Positions 9,288 to 19,989 of a stretch of 64,000 bases of DNA are shown one piece after another (within the stretch, counting starts at the first letter, position 1; each line of letters begins with the position of its first letter). The translations under genes and the position numbers were made by a program. The notes under the pieces are model-generated. The model worked only from the letters and a program-made list of their open reading frames with translations, had not been told where the DNA came from and did not search any database. Location: positions 51,125,671 through 51,189,670 of the forward strand of contig JASWHV010000008.1 of the NCBI GenBank assembly GCA_030760725.1, written 5' to 3'. The stretch comes from Neostapfia colusana. Taxonomy: Eukaryota; Streptophyta; Magnoliopsida; Poales; Poaceae.

Positions 9288-12200
9288 TGTAAGGGCCTCA
9301 TTTTTTGACATATAATTGAAGTGTTCATCACCATACACACACACCTCATTTGAGGAAAGATGATGAACACAAATGAAGAGCAAGTAACCACCATCAACAT
9401 GCTCATTAGAGAACAAACTCACATATTGCAAAAGTGGTATTTCCCACATGTGATATAGGTGGGCTGGACATATGAAAACTCCTACACATTGCTAAGGATG
9501 TCCATGCCAAGTTTCACCCAAATTCAAAACCTTTTTGAGGTCATTTTGGGTATAGTTAGAAAGAGGGCAGTTTGAAACCATATTCAAATTCAAACTGTTT
9601 TTATCCCATGAATTTAAAAGTGGGAGGCATATCCTTATTCAGCACATTTTTGTGAGCCCACACACCAATTTTCACTCCATTTGGAGTTGATCTTGACATG
9701 ACCTAAGTGGGACAAATTCAAAACTGAACTTGTGCTGAAATTCATTCAAACCAAACCCAATTTGAATTCTACTCAATTCAAATAGCTCATGGGTGAATAA
9801 TCTGAATCACCATGGGTATTTGGGGGCTCACTGTTTACAACAGTGATTAGGAGTGAATTTCAGAGGTTAAAACCCCGGGTGGGTCCCACATGTCAGCCAC
9901 AGAGAAGAATCAACCGACTGAGACTTTTCTCACTCGGGTCGCCGAGCCGCCGCTGCGATCGCCACCGAGGGGAGCCGCCGCGCCAGCAGCTGCTTGGCCA
10001 CGCGCGGGCGTGAGGCGGTTCAGGGCCTTCTTAAGGTGTTTTCCCCCCTCCTCGGCCGAAGCCTCGCCAGTTTCTTCCCCCGCAAGAACTCAGCGCCGGC
10101 AGACTCCTTCCGCAGCTCGGAATCGATCGGAGAGCGTCGATCACCGCCTTTCCGTCCCCTCCGTCTTCCCCGCTGCTAGAATTCAGCTGAAACCGATTGA
10201 TATCGGCTATGCCGAAAGATCACTTCGGTGACTTAAAGCCGCCGCACCTCGGGCTCCCGTGGACAGCCCAACCGGGGCGTTGTCACACCCGAGCCAGGGC
10301 ACCCTTGGATGCGCTGGTGACCGGTGTTGCTCACCCCCGAGCCACAGCCCGAGTGGTTGCTCACCGGCGGCGAATTTCCAGTTTTCCCCTTTCTGTGTGC
10401 AGAACGACCTTCGGGTGCGGTTCCGTTGAATTTGTACCCTAGCAAGGATTAGAGGGTCTCAATCCGCTCTCACATAAACTAGACACGGTAACGCACAAGT
10501 TGCCTTCACAACCTTTGGCCGGAGAACCTCTGCAACCGGCGTAATTCGAAGTTTACCGACGGCGGAACAAACGGGAGGCATCGGGCGCACGGTGAGGACC
10601 TACTCCGGGCCTTCCCCGAGCTGCCTCAAGCTCATGTCGACCTTCCCTAAGATCCACTGATGCTTCCCGACCGATTGCTCGCGTAGTTGAGGTGCTAGGG
10701 AAGTCAGCCGACATGGCCGAAGTCATTCCGAGGTGGCGGCTCGTCGCCGACCATGTACCGACCGTTGTCATGACGAGCTGACCCCAGAATCCTGTTCCCC
10801 GTGTGAAAGTAGGCAGGGGCGGCCAAGATCGTGAAGTTTGAAGCTCCACAGAAGCTGCCGGTGAGTTCTCCGGCGAGGTCCCTGGCGGCAGAGCGCGGGC
10901 GGCGGGAGGTTGAAGAAGGGGGTGGACCCCAGCTGTCAGCGACAGATATTTTAAATCGGGATCAGGCGGCGGCCGGGATCTGGTGTGCTGGCGCGCAAAA
11001 ACCCTGTGGGCCTCAGTGTGCCGGACACCTCCGCGCTCGACACGTGTCCCCGCGGGCCCCCGCGAGTTTAAACTTTTCCCCTGATTTTCAGAATTCTTCC
11101 AAACTTCAAATCCTCATAACTTTGCCTAGAAAGCTCCAAATCGAGTGAACCAAATTTTGTTGGATTCAACTCTCTGAGCACTTTCCAGCAAATCAAGTTT
11201 CACTTCATGAAAATCCTTATTTCTTCAGAATTAATTCCTCAAAATTTAAACTGTTTGGAATTTTAACTGAAGAATCCTTTGGAGGAAAATCTTGAAATTT
11301 TACTGGGATGTTCACCAAAATATCCCAGAACTACCATGAAAATTTCAGATCCATTTGATCTAATTTGATCCACCTAATGGTGTGATTAGTGAAACTGTTC
11401 CAGAGAAAATAGAAAATGTTCAGAAACATTTTCAGAATTTTCTTTGAAATTGTTTAGCTAATAACTTTAGTTAGGAACCTTCAGATTAAGTGAGACCAAC
11501 TCCATTAGAACCCTCTGAAAATCTAGTTTTCAGAAAATCATAGTTTGTTTTATGAAAATCCTTAGAACACCCTAAAAGCCTTCAATTAAGGTCAAGTGCA
11601 TAATTAATTGTGGAGAGCTCAAATGAGCTTTGCTGCAACTAAAAATTGACAAAATCTCTGCTTAGGTTGTAACCAAGCCCCAGTAAAAGTTTCACAGTCA
11701 TTGGGTCTGTCTAGTAGGGTTATAGACTTCACAAATTTAAATTCAATCAAGTGCATTTAAATTAATACATATACTTGTATATCATGTAGTCGCTAAGGTC
11801 GAGGAGAAACCCGAAGTCCTAGACTTCGTTACTCCGGAGGAACAGCTAGCCTACGACCAAGAGCAGCAAGGCAAGCTCCGGTTTGCATTAACCTTTTACA
11901 AGTTTTTATTGTTTTGAGCACATACTTGATTACTTTATTCTTTGCATTAGAGTCTTGTTTGGAAACCCCACTGCATAGCCAAGAAAACCATGGGTTGGGT
12001 TTAGGATTGCAAACCCCGTTAGCTACTGCAATGCTAAGATAGTGTAGGATTCGGTACAAGTCGAGTAGTTGGAACTACTCGCGAGCATAGGCTAGAGGCA
12101 TTCAACTCGGGTAGAGATAGCACATGATACACATGGCAAGAAAAATGAGACCGAGCGGAGAGTAAGGGCAGCAGGACTTTGTGGCCTGTGTGCTATAGCT

Positions 12201-13279
12201 CCGCTTGTGTCGATTTAGGACCGAGCCGTGTGCAGGCCCGTTGAGCAAGCTAGAACAGTACCGAAGACCTACCGGCTATATGGGAACCGGGAAACCAATA
12301 TAACTCGGGTAGCTGGGTATTGAGGCATTGCCCGTCGTTCAGAGGGTAGATTGAGAGCTTGAGGTGTAAATCGGCTGGCGACACGGAGATGCGCGTGCAG
12401 AGACCTCTTGCTCGGGACGATGGGACCGGTTCAATATTTGGCTAACAGGTGAAAGGTAGTTGCGTACGGCGTCCGTGATGATTGTTGTAGGCAACATCGA
12501 GTACGGGCGTACGTGACGGGTTGTTCGGGTAACCCTGCAGGTGTAAATCGATTATAATCGTCGTCCCTCGCGGTCAGTGAGTACCACTTGTTCACTGTAC
12601 CGTGACGTAGAAAGAACAGGCTAGTTGCATGTTAAAATGTTGCTGATTGAAAGATGGACTTGATTGCTAATGACTTGTTGTAGTTTAGAGCTAACTAAAG
12701 TTCTTTTCGACTTTGGGCAAAGTACATGAGAGAAATGCGTTTCTTGTTTGATTGCGGCTCTCTCGGGTGCCTTAGCGTAAGGTTCTCCACAACCTGCTGC
12801 TAAAACTGGAAAGTAAAGTTCCACTAATTAGGCGAGTCCTTTGCAAATGATTTTACCTCATGTACCCATCATCCCTCATGTAGTAGTTCCATGTTTAGGT
12901 GAGACAGGTCAGACTTGCTGAGCCTTCGTGCTCACTGCTTGTGTTTGAAGCTTTTGCAGGGTTCTATGAGGAAGGGGCTCCCGAGGAGGAGACGGAACCC
13001 CAGGAGGGGAACCCCGTCGAGTGAGAGTCGTGCACGCCGCAGGGTTAGTGTGCGTGTGTGCTAGCAAGGACACGTTCAAGGGCTGAACGTGCACTTGGTG
13101 CGTAGTCTACGCCCGTGAATGTAGACTGGACTTATTTTGATGTACAAATGTTCATAAACCACTTTATGTAATAAAAGTTTTGCTTCCGCTTTATACCTTT
13201 GATGTGTGTTATACGGTGCTGTGCAACGCAGCACCCCTCAGCGTGATCCTGACTCGACAAGACCATTGGGGTCGTGTCA
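9288..13279 (+). mobile_element. Large LTR A (probable solo LTR) inside CACTA1
   Basis: The sequence starts TGTAAGGGCCTCA at 9288 and ends gtcgtgtca at 13279. It is flanked by gcaag (9283-9287) and gtaag (13280-13284), a 4/5 match to a 5-bp duplication. It has no gag or pol. Its internal order (cccacatgtcag block near 9885, GC-rich part 9900-11050, aacaaggcaagctcc-type block near 11870, ctactcgcgag block near 12070, ttgctgagccttcgtgctcac near 12915, aataaaagttttgcttccgc near 13165) recurs in LTR C in reverse. It resembles the 3-4 kb LTRs of RIRE3/RIRE8-type Gypsy elements; that name is an inference. Confidence 0.65.
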
Positions 13280-13373
13280 GTAAGTACTGACTGAACTATT
13301 ATGAAACTATTCTATAATTTAGAGGACTTTGTAATTGAGATCTGAAGACAAAAATATGTAAAACAATCCACAC

Positions 13374-13731
13374 CTCTGTTTGGATCATTCCAGGTCGCTG
13401 TGACCTAAATTTTCTGATGGTTTCAGCAAGATCCAAAGCATTCTCTTCACCAAGTAAAATCTTCTCTTTTGTATTGTGGATAGTGATATAAGCACCTGTT
13501 CTTCCAATGCCAATACTGCAGGAGGAGAAGGCAACAGAATTGAGTTTTATAGAGGAACAGATGCACAAGGAAGCAATGGTTTAACTAGAAACAAACCTGC
13601 AATGTGCAACTATTGGATGTTCCCCTGGAATGTAGTAGAATCTTTTAAGTATTTGCTGTACAGCAACACTGTTATTTGGTACTCCATGGTCACGTCATTC
13701 AGAATGCTCAATGTGGAGAAGAGTGTGTACT
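13374..13731 (-). pseudogene. Captured exons of a plant protein tyrosine phosphatase
   Basis: Two minus-strand exons with proper splice borders: 13597-13731 and 13374-13515, separated by an 81-bp intron (gtttgt...ctgcag). The first reads LHIEHSE, then a TGA where the family has Trp, then RDHGVPNNSVAVQQILKRFY and HPIVAHC. The second continues as SIGIGRTGAYITIHNTKEK and FRSQRPGMIQTE. Joined across the intron they give the PTP signature HCx5R (His-Cys-Ser-Ile-Gly-Ile-Gly-Arg, with Ile in place of the usual Ala). This matches the catalytic domain of plant PTP1-type enzymes, which dephosphorylate phosphotyrosine. Only part of the domain is present, and it lies inside a transposon, so it is a copied gene fragment. 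Confidence 0.85.
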
Positions 13732-14357
13732 CTGTCTGACTATAATATGAACAAACAAAGGATACTTCAGTAAACAATTCTTCACATTAACTTGCTACTA
13801 TTTCAATACAATTACGTTACAAAGATGAGAAAAAATAAATAGCATTAAAAAAGTAGAAAAAGTAAAGAAATGAGGGGAAAAGTGAGAGCAGCATAAAAAA
13901 AAGTCATGTGAGATAATTAAGAGAGCTAACAAGCCTACAGTATCTCAAGCAGCATTGTAAATATTGACATAACAAGATTAACATTTATACATATTGACTA
14001 ATCACACGGATAACAGCATGATGATGATGCCATTACCTAGCCAATAACCTATGATAGGCCATGCCTAAACATGAATGATTTTCTCTATGTGCATTAGTGA
14101 GGTCAATACCAGAGTTTAAACATGAGAATCTTGGCTAAACCAGAAAATATGAATGATGAAATATACTCCTGGACCTTGTTGGGAGAAATATATAACCTTC
14201 ATATTGACATCCTAGCAAATAATTAAACCAGGTTGGTGACTGAATCACACATAATTGTATTTCAGGAAGGGTATATATCAATATCAATGTGTAAAAGCAA
14301 CTATTTATATCAAGCTATTAAATAGTTCTTTTTACCAAGAGACATGTGGCATCATAC
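13732..14357. other. Intron-like or linker sequence between captured genes
   Basis: AT-rich sequence with no further exon that I can support. It may be intron sequence carried along with the phosphatase or the AHL fragment. Confidence 0.4.
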
Positions 14358-15842
14358 CTCGCCGCAGCAACATTGATAATATGAGGTGTAAAGTTTGCAC
14401 CAGATGCACAAGCTACCAATTCACCTGCCATCAATGGAAAGATTATGATGTCTCAGAATGATGGAAAGTAGAATTTTAAGGAGGAATGAATAGTCCGAGT
14501 ACTTTGCTGCTGCCTTCTGTAAAGCATGGTGGTGCATAATCAGTAGTACAAGTTTACAACTAGAAGCCACATCACAAAAGCAAAAAAAATCATTTGCAAC
14601 TACTGCATTGAAACTAATATTTTTTCCATGTGTCCAGATTAATGAGTAACAAATGATTATGTGTAATGGTTAGGTATTATGTTTATATTGTTGCAAAGAA
14701 ATATGAGCAAGAACTCTGCTGAATTCAAACAATAAGAAGTTGTTACAGTAGCTGTACCGGCAACAGACTGAGTGCTAAAATTGAGTTCTTATGTCAATAT
14801 TAATACTTGTAGAGAAGTTATTAGATCCTTAGAGAAGTTATGAGCTATCATGACTCATTTAACCCAGACCCTTCTACCCAATCAACTTTATCTATTTTCT
14901 CCTAAAGACTATGCTTCCGAGAGCCACCAACTGACCTAATATCACTATCAGCCATAGTAAACTGTCCAACCACAAGTAACTAAGTAGACATCCAACTCAC
15001 TCCATCTCATTGACAAACATAAAACATGAATTGTGTGCAAGTTATTAACACGACACAGATGTCTGCTCTCAGAGGCTCCCATTGCACTTGCTATTTATGT
15101 ATGCCTAAACTCTGGTCAAGCAGAACTACTTGAAACTAGCTGCATTTCTCTTTCAGACTTTCCGTTCACCTACGGATCTACCAAAGACAGCAGAAGCGCC
15201 AAACACACACACTGTCTCTCTCTCACTGGATTAAAAAAACTGTACCTCTCAGTTCGTCCCGAATTCCAATATCAGATCAAAATAACACGAAACTATGGCA
15301 AAATTGGTCGAATTAAGGTGCCCATATGAGGCGTCAGGAGGAAGGAGGGAGGACGTACCTAGTGGACCGAGCTGCATCTACGGCGCCGGCGCTGACATGA
15401 CCATCACAGCGGTTGGCGTGGCCGCTGTCACAGGCAACGCCACGGACGGTGCACGGCTGACGAACCCCACCGAGCGTCCCCTACCCCGCTTCATGACGTC
15501 CCCCACGGTCGCCGCTGGCATGTACTAACCCCCACCCGCGTCGTACGGAACCGACGCCGAGATGGGACTTACCTTCAGCAGCCGCAGCAGGTTACCATCC
15601 GGCCCGTACTTCCTCGGCCTACACCTCTCCCTCGGGGCCGGTGCGGCGGCGCGGCGCTCTGGGCCGGCCGGCGGCACGACGCTCGGGGCTGGGTAGCGGT
15701 CAGGAGGCGGCGTGGAGCAAGCGGCGGGCCGCGGCGCGGTGCAAGGTGGTGGCGGTGCCGAGAGGAGCCAGCGGCAGCGTCCTGTCAGGTCGGACGCGTC
15801 TGAAGAAGAGTGCGCGCAGGAAGGGAATCGCACCCAATGCAT
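14358..15842 (-). pseudogene. Captured AT-hook (AHL) gene fragment
   Basis: Two minus-strand exons match AHL (AT-hook motif nuclear localized) DNA-binding proteins. Exon 1 (15359-15842) has a proline-rich part, then an AT-hook with its context RPRKYGPDGNLLRLL, then SPISASVPYDAGGG, a stop at about 15525, and PAATVGDVMKRGRGRSVGF; it ends at a gtacgt donor. Exon 2 (14358-14424) reads ELVACASGANFTPHIINVAA, the start of the PPC/DUF296 domain, with ag and gt borders. The AT-hook core RGRP is altered to RCRP. The rest of the PPC domain is missing. AHL proteins bind AT-rich DNA in the nucleus; this copy has stops and is a fragment. Confidence 0.85.
14425..15358. other. Probable retained AHL intron
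   Basis: AT-rich sequence between AHL exons 1 and 2 with a donor (gtacgt) at one end and an acceptor (ggcag) at the other. This suggests that a genomic copy, not a cDNA, was captured. Confidence 0.55.
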
Positions 15843-15849
15843 ACTCGAC

Positions 15850-16155
15850 TTAATTTGGTGGGCCCAGATGCAGACCTACGAAATTATATGTTAGTTTTGT
15901 GTGCTTTCTCATGCCCCACGAAATAAGTTTGTATTTTCGTGTACTTACTTGTTAGCCCACGAAATTAGATCGGATTTTCATGTGCTTATTTACTAGCTGA
16001 TGAAATTAGACCGTATTTTCTTGTGCTTCCTCCTGGCCCATGAAAATATACATTATTATCGTGAGCTGGGTCCTGTCTTACAAAATTATGTCTATTTTCG
16101 TGATGGCCCAGGAAAATACTTTAGGCCGACGAAAATAATACATTTTCCTGTAGTG
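15850..16155. repeat. CACTA1 right TIR and subterminal repeats
   Basis: Copies of cacgaaat / attttcgtg motifs, degenerate relative to the left end, run to the terminal ttttcctgtagtg at 16155. Confidence 0.85.
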
Positions 16156-16169
16156 GGCGCTGGCATGGC

Positions 16170-16800
16170 CACATGCCCTTGGCACCGGACTCGGCCTCCC
16201 TGCTAAGGCTGGGCCCGGCGCTGCCACGTGTGCCTAGACTCCGGAGCCGCCACGTGCCCTTGGCCCCGGACCAAGCTTCCCGTTGAGGTGAGGTCCAGAG
16301 CTGCCATGTGTATTCGGGCTCTAAGCCTCCTCCCTGCTGAGGTGGGTTCAAGATCCGCCACGTGCCTTTAGCCCCGGACCAAGCCTCCCCGCTGAGGTGA
16401 GGTCCGAAGCTACCATGTGTATCCAGGCTCTGAGCCTCCTCCTCACTGAGGAGGGATCCAGAGCCGCCATGTTCCCTTGGCCCCGGACCAAGCCTCCTCA
16501 CTGAGGTGAGGTCCGGAGCTGCCACCTGTATTCGGGCTCTGAGCCTCCTCCCCGCTGAGGAGGGCTCCGGAGCCGCCACGTGCCCTTGGCCCCAGACCAA
16601 GTCTCCCCGCTGAGGTGAGATCTGGAGCTACCATGTGTATCCAGGCTCTGAGCCTCCTCCCCGCTGAGGAGGGCTCTGGAGCCACCACGTGCCCTTGGTT
16701 CCAGACCAATCCTCCCTTCTAAGGTGAGGTCCGGAGCTGCCACGTGTATCCGGGCTCTAAGCCTCCTGAGGAGGGCTCCGGAGCCGCCACGTGTCCCATG
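16170..16800. repeat. 108-bp tandem array in Gypsy LTR
   Basis: About five and a half copies of a unit of about 108 bp, each made of two related halves. The markers are gccacgtgcccttggcccc, ctccccgctgaggtgaggtcc and gggctctgagcctcc. Each unit carries at least one CACGTG G-box, sometimes mutated. The array sits in the LTR upstream of the primer site. Confidence 0.9.
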
Positions 16801-17463
16801 ATCAATCGTGGGTCGTGGGTCTTCAAATTCAAGGAGGAACTGCACTGTCATGCTGCGCATTCAAGAGTCGCGCCTTCCCCAGAAGCATGGCGCACGGTGC
16901 ACGCCTCCATCCTACACCCGTTCGCCATTACTGTGACAAGACAGGGCGGCGAGGCGTGATAGCGGCACAGTGCCGCCCAACGGCATAGTGCCACCTAGCA
17001 GAGCGAGAGGACGCGGCGACAAGACGACGTCTTCATCATCACCTGCTAGGCCGTCAGAGAAGCTCAGCGCGCCAAGCGGTGGGACTTAATTCCTCCGCCA
17101 ACCACTCTCCTCATAGTTGTAAATACCCTAGACTACGTATAGGTTTCAGACATCCACGGGGCCACCTGTCGGGCCTTGGGCCACATTGTAACCACCCGGC
17201 CTTGGACAATAAAAGGACCGAGGTGTCCACCTGACAAGGGTTCGATCTCTGATCCCTTACACAGACATACGTGCAAGCAATATAATAATCACCCCCGTGG
17301 ATATAGGTTTTGACACTCCGGCGGCCCAAACCACGTAAATCCTCGTGTTCACCATGTTCATCAGCCTCGTTCGACCTAGCGGCGTCAGCCCCTCCAATCA
17401 AAGATCCTCCGCGGGCTGCTCCAGTAGCGATACCGGGGGAAGTGTCGTTGCTGCACTTTGACA

Positions 17464-17484
17464 TTTGGCGCGCCAGGTAGGGGG
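17464..17484 (+). other. Gypsy primer binding site region
   Basis: Right after the LTR end comes tttggcgcgccaggtaggg, a sequence starting TGGCGC as in tRNA-primed Gypsy elements. It marks where minus-strand DNA synthesis would begin. I do not assign the tRNA. Confidence 0.65.
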
Positions 17485-17520
17485 CTTTTCACGCGCTCTA
17501 GGCAACCGAGCGTAAACACT

Positions 17521-19208
17521 ATGGTGAACATCCACTCTATCGATGGCTCGTCTCACCCCACTCGCCGTCGTCTCCAGGCGGGAGACGAGGAGGCCACTTC
17601 CCGCTCCAGGGTAGGTAGATCTGGACGGGCAAGCGACCAACTGGTCCGCGCCCACTGTGACCCTATGGGTAGATCTGGCTGGGCAGGCGACCATACGATC
17701 GGTGTGCCCTCAGTGCGCCCACGGCGCCCGTGGCCACTGCCTTGCGGTGGCCTTCAACCCCGACCGTGGCGACGACGCCGCCACTACCAAGCCCGGAGAG
17801 CATCCTGGCAGCAGCACGTGCTCTTTTCCACAACCCTTCGGGCGAGGGCGCCAACCCAGAGGCGGTAGAGCAATGGCGCCACGATGTCGACCAACTCGTG
17901 ACCTCTGCCATGAACACGCCCGCCTACAGAAGGCAGTGGGCTGAGCCCTTGCAGGCCCAATCCCGCACGCCGACGGTGACCCGCGGGATGGATGACACAC
18001 GAGCGACAACCACGGCCAGACAGGCCACGGCCGACCTTAGGGTCGAGCTAAATCGTCGTCGCGTGAGCGAAGATGGTCGTGTCACTAAGGAGAGTACGGC
18101 TCCCCGAGCGCCGTATCGACGAGACGTTCCCCGCAGACCCCTGCCTTTCCAGGAGCAGGCGGGGGCTGCATGGCTCTCGCCTCGCACCTTGGTATGGTGG
18201 TCTGGCCACCCAAGTTCCGGCCCCACTTGCTGAAAAAATATGACGAGACTGTCAACCCTGCCGAGTTCCTGCAGATATACTCCACCTCCATTCTAGCTGC
18301 AGGAGGGAATGAGGCCGTCATGGCCAACTACTTCCCGGTAGCTCTGACCGGCACTGGTCGGTCATGGCTCATGAACCTTCCCCCAGGCTCCATCTCATCC
18401 TGGGAAGAGTTGTGCTAGAGATTCACGGCCAACTTCGGGAGTTCCTACACGCGCCCCGGCAGCGAGCTCGACCTCCACGCCGTGTGCCAGCGCGAGGGGG
18501 ACTCGCTGCAATCCTTCATCCAGTGGTTCTCCCAGATCAGGAACACCATCACCCGCATCTCCAACACCTCATTCGTCGTCGCCTTACGGCAGGGTGTCAG
18601 AGACAAGCAGATGCTCGAGAAGTTGGCCACGCATGACGTGCAAGACGTTTCTGAGCTCTTCAGCCTGGCGGACAAGTGCACTAGGGCGGCAGAGGGTCGA
18701 GACTGTGACTCACGACCCGCCTCCACGGCGAGAGCGCCGGTGAAGCCGCTGCTCAGGGCAGCGGCAAGAAGAAGAAGGTCGGAGGTAAGGTCAAGCCTCT
18801 AGACGGGGCACCCACCGCCTTCGCAGCAGCAGCCAGTGGGGGTCGTACCCGCGCGTCGACAAGCCCCCGCAACCACCGTTTGTTGGCGACTACGGTCAAT
18901 GGTGCCCGGTGCACAAGTCCAGCCACCAAGGCGCTAGCGAGTGCTGTGAGATCAAGAAGCTCGCGGAACATTTTTGTGAGCTGTAATAGCAACGGCCGCG
19001 CCAAGACGGAGTGCCCTTCCGTCAGCTGGAGGGCAAACAGAAGGTGGAGCCTGAGGCCAGTGCCGAGCAGGAGATGGAGTATCAAGACGCCAAGCGGGTG
19101 TTGAAAGCCGTCAATGACCACTCCGACTCTGACTCTAGCGCTGACAACAAGTGGCGCAAGGCGCTACACGTGATGTACGAAGGCTCCTCCGACATCTCGT
19201 CCCGGTGA
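17521..19208 (+). pseudogene. Gypsy gag remnant
   Basis: ATG at 17521 (MVNIHSIDGSS) opens a broken gag. The retrotransposon gag domain is clear at 18180-18700: WPPKFRPHLLKKYDETVNPA, QIYSTSILAAGG, MANYFPVALTGTGRSWLMNL, WEELC, a stop at 18416, then RFTANFGSSYTRPGSE, DSLQSFIQWFSQIRNTI and GVRDKQMLEKLATHDV. A zinc-binding-like segment (WCPVHKSSHQGASECCEI) is at about 18910. The protein would form virus-like particles packaging element RNA. Frameshifts near 17730 and 18170 and the stop make it inactive. Confidence 0.85.
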
Positions 19209-19299
19209 GCTGTCAAGACCCTACGTCGAGCAGTGGCAGCAGTTGATCCAACCCCCGCCCCGGCACCACACCATAAGTGGATAGAGACACCAATCAGTT

Positions 19300-19858
19300 T
19301 TGACGCCTCCGACTTCCCCAAGAACATGGCAGGCGTCGGGCAGCTGCCACTCCTCGTTGCCCCGACATCGCCAGCATGAAGCTCTACCACGTCCTGATCG
19401 ATGGTGGGGCGTCCCTCAGCGTCATCAGCCTTGCAGCTTTTATGAAGTTGCAAATCCCTATGTCCCAGCTTACCCCCTCACGACCATTCTCAGGGGTGGG
19501 CCGGGACCCTAAATTCCTGTGTGGTAGCATCTCCCTTCCGGTTACATTCAGGACGCCTGAGAACTACTGCACGGAGATCGTCGTCTTCGATGTTGCGGAG
19601 GTCAGCCTCCCCTTCAACGCCATCATCGGCGGGCTAGCCCTGTGCCAATTCGTGGCAGTAACCCACTACGGCTACTTAGTATTGAAGATGCCAACTCTGG
19701 GAGGCGTCCTCAAGATCCGTAGAGACTGCACTGCAGCCGTCTCAGTGCTGGAGAAGCTCCAAGTGTTGGTAGCGGCACAGGAGACTGCTTCCGGCCATGC
19801 AGAAGCTAGACGGATGCCTCCAAGCATGCGCCAGCGAGGGATGACATCTGCACCCTGA
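19300..19858 (+). pseudogene. Gypsy aspartic protease
   Basis: The segment from 19376 reads LYHVLIDGGASLSVISLAAF, the protease active-site region of Tat elements (Asp-Gly-Gly-Ala/Ser), followed by FNAIIGGLALCQFVAVTHYG, the second conserved flap/Gly-Leu part. It lies between gag and reverse transcriptase as expected. An upstream frameshift separates it from gag. Confidence 0.82.
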
Positions 19859-19989
19859 GTCCAGCCCTGAAACGGTGAGGATGGCCCTGTCAAGGTCATC
19901 CAAGTCAGCTCTGACGTTGCTCAGACCACCCGCATCGCCAAGGACCTGGGTGACAAATAAGAAGACGCACTTGTCACCTTCCTCTGGGC

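Larger units (their letters stand above)
8550..16155. mobile_element. CACTA transposon 1, non-autonomous, gene-capturing
   Basis: The left end is cactacaagaa at 8550 and the right end is the inverse, ttttcctgtagtg, ending at 16155. The flanking bases are ggc (8547-8549) and ggc (16156-16158), a perfect 3-bp duplication as expected for CACTA elements. Both ends carry subterminal copies of cccacgaaaata in both directions. No transposase-like frame was seen. Inside are a 4-kb LTR (9288-13279) and exons copied from two host genes on the minus strand. Without the LTR insertion the element would be about 3.6 kb. Confidence 0.92.
8471..17463 (+). repeat. Gypsy 5' LTR, split by CACTA1
   Basis: The LTR starts tgtcggtatcctgcat at 8471 and, after removing CACTA1 and one GGC duplication, continues from 16156 to ctttgaca at 17463, giving the usual TG...CA ends and about 1.38 kb. 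The primer site follows directly. The LTR body holds a 108-bp tandem array (16170-16800). An aataaaa-like stretch lies at about 17207. Boundaries are inferred without a second LTR for comparison. Confidence 0.7.

Noticed and set aside
9890..11148. Possible genes in the GC-rich part of LTR A
   Set aside because: Frames are short, lie on both strands and match no family; the similar GC-rich part of LTR C does not keep them.
16121..16860. Open frames encoding a repetitive protein
   Set aside because: They are translations of the 108-bp LTR tandem array; similar frames exist in several phases and have no start context or family match.
17230..17260. tRNA B-box-like ggttcgatctc in the Gypsy LTR
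   Set aside because: No matching A box, acceptor stem or fold could be found nearby.
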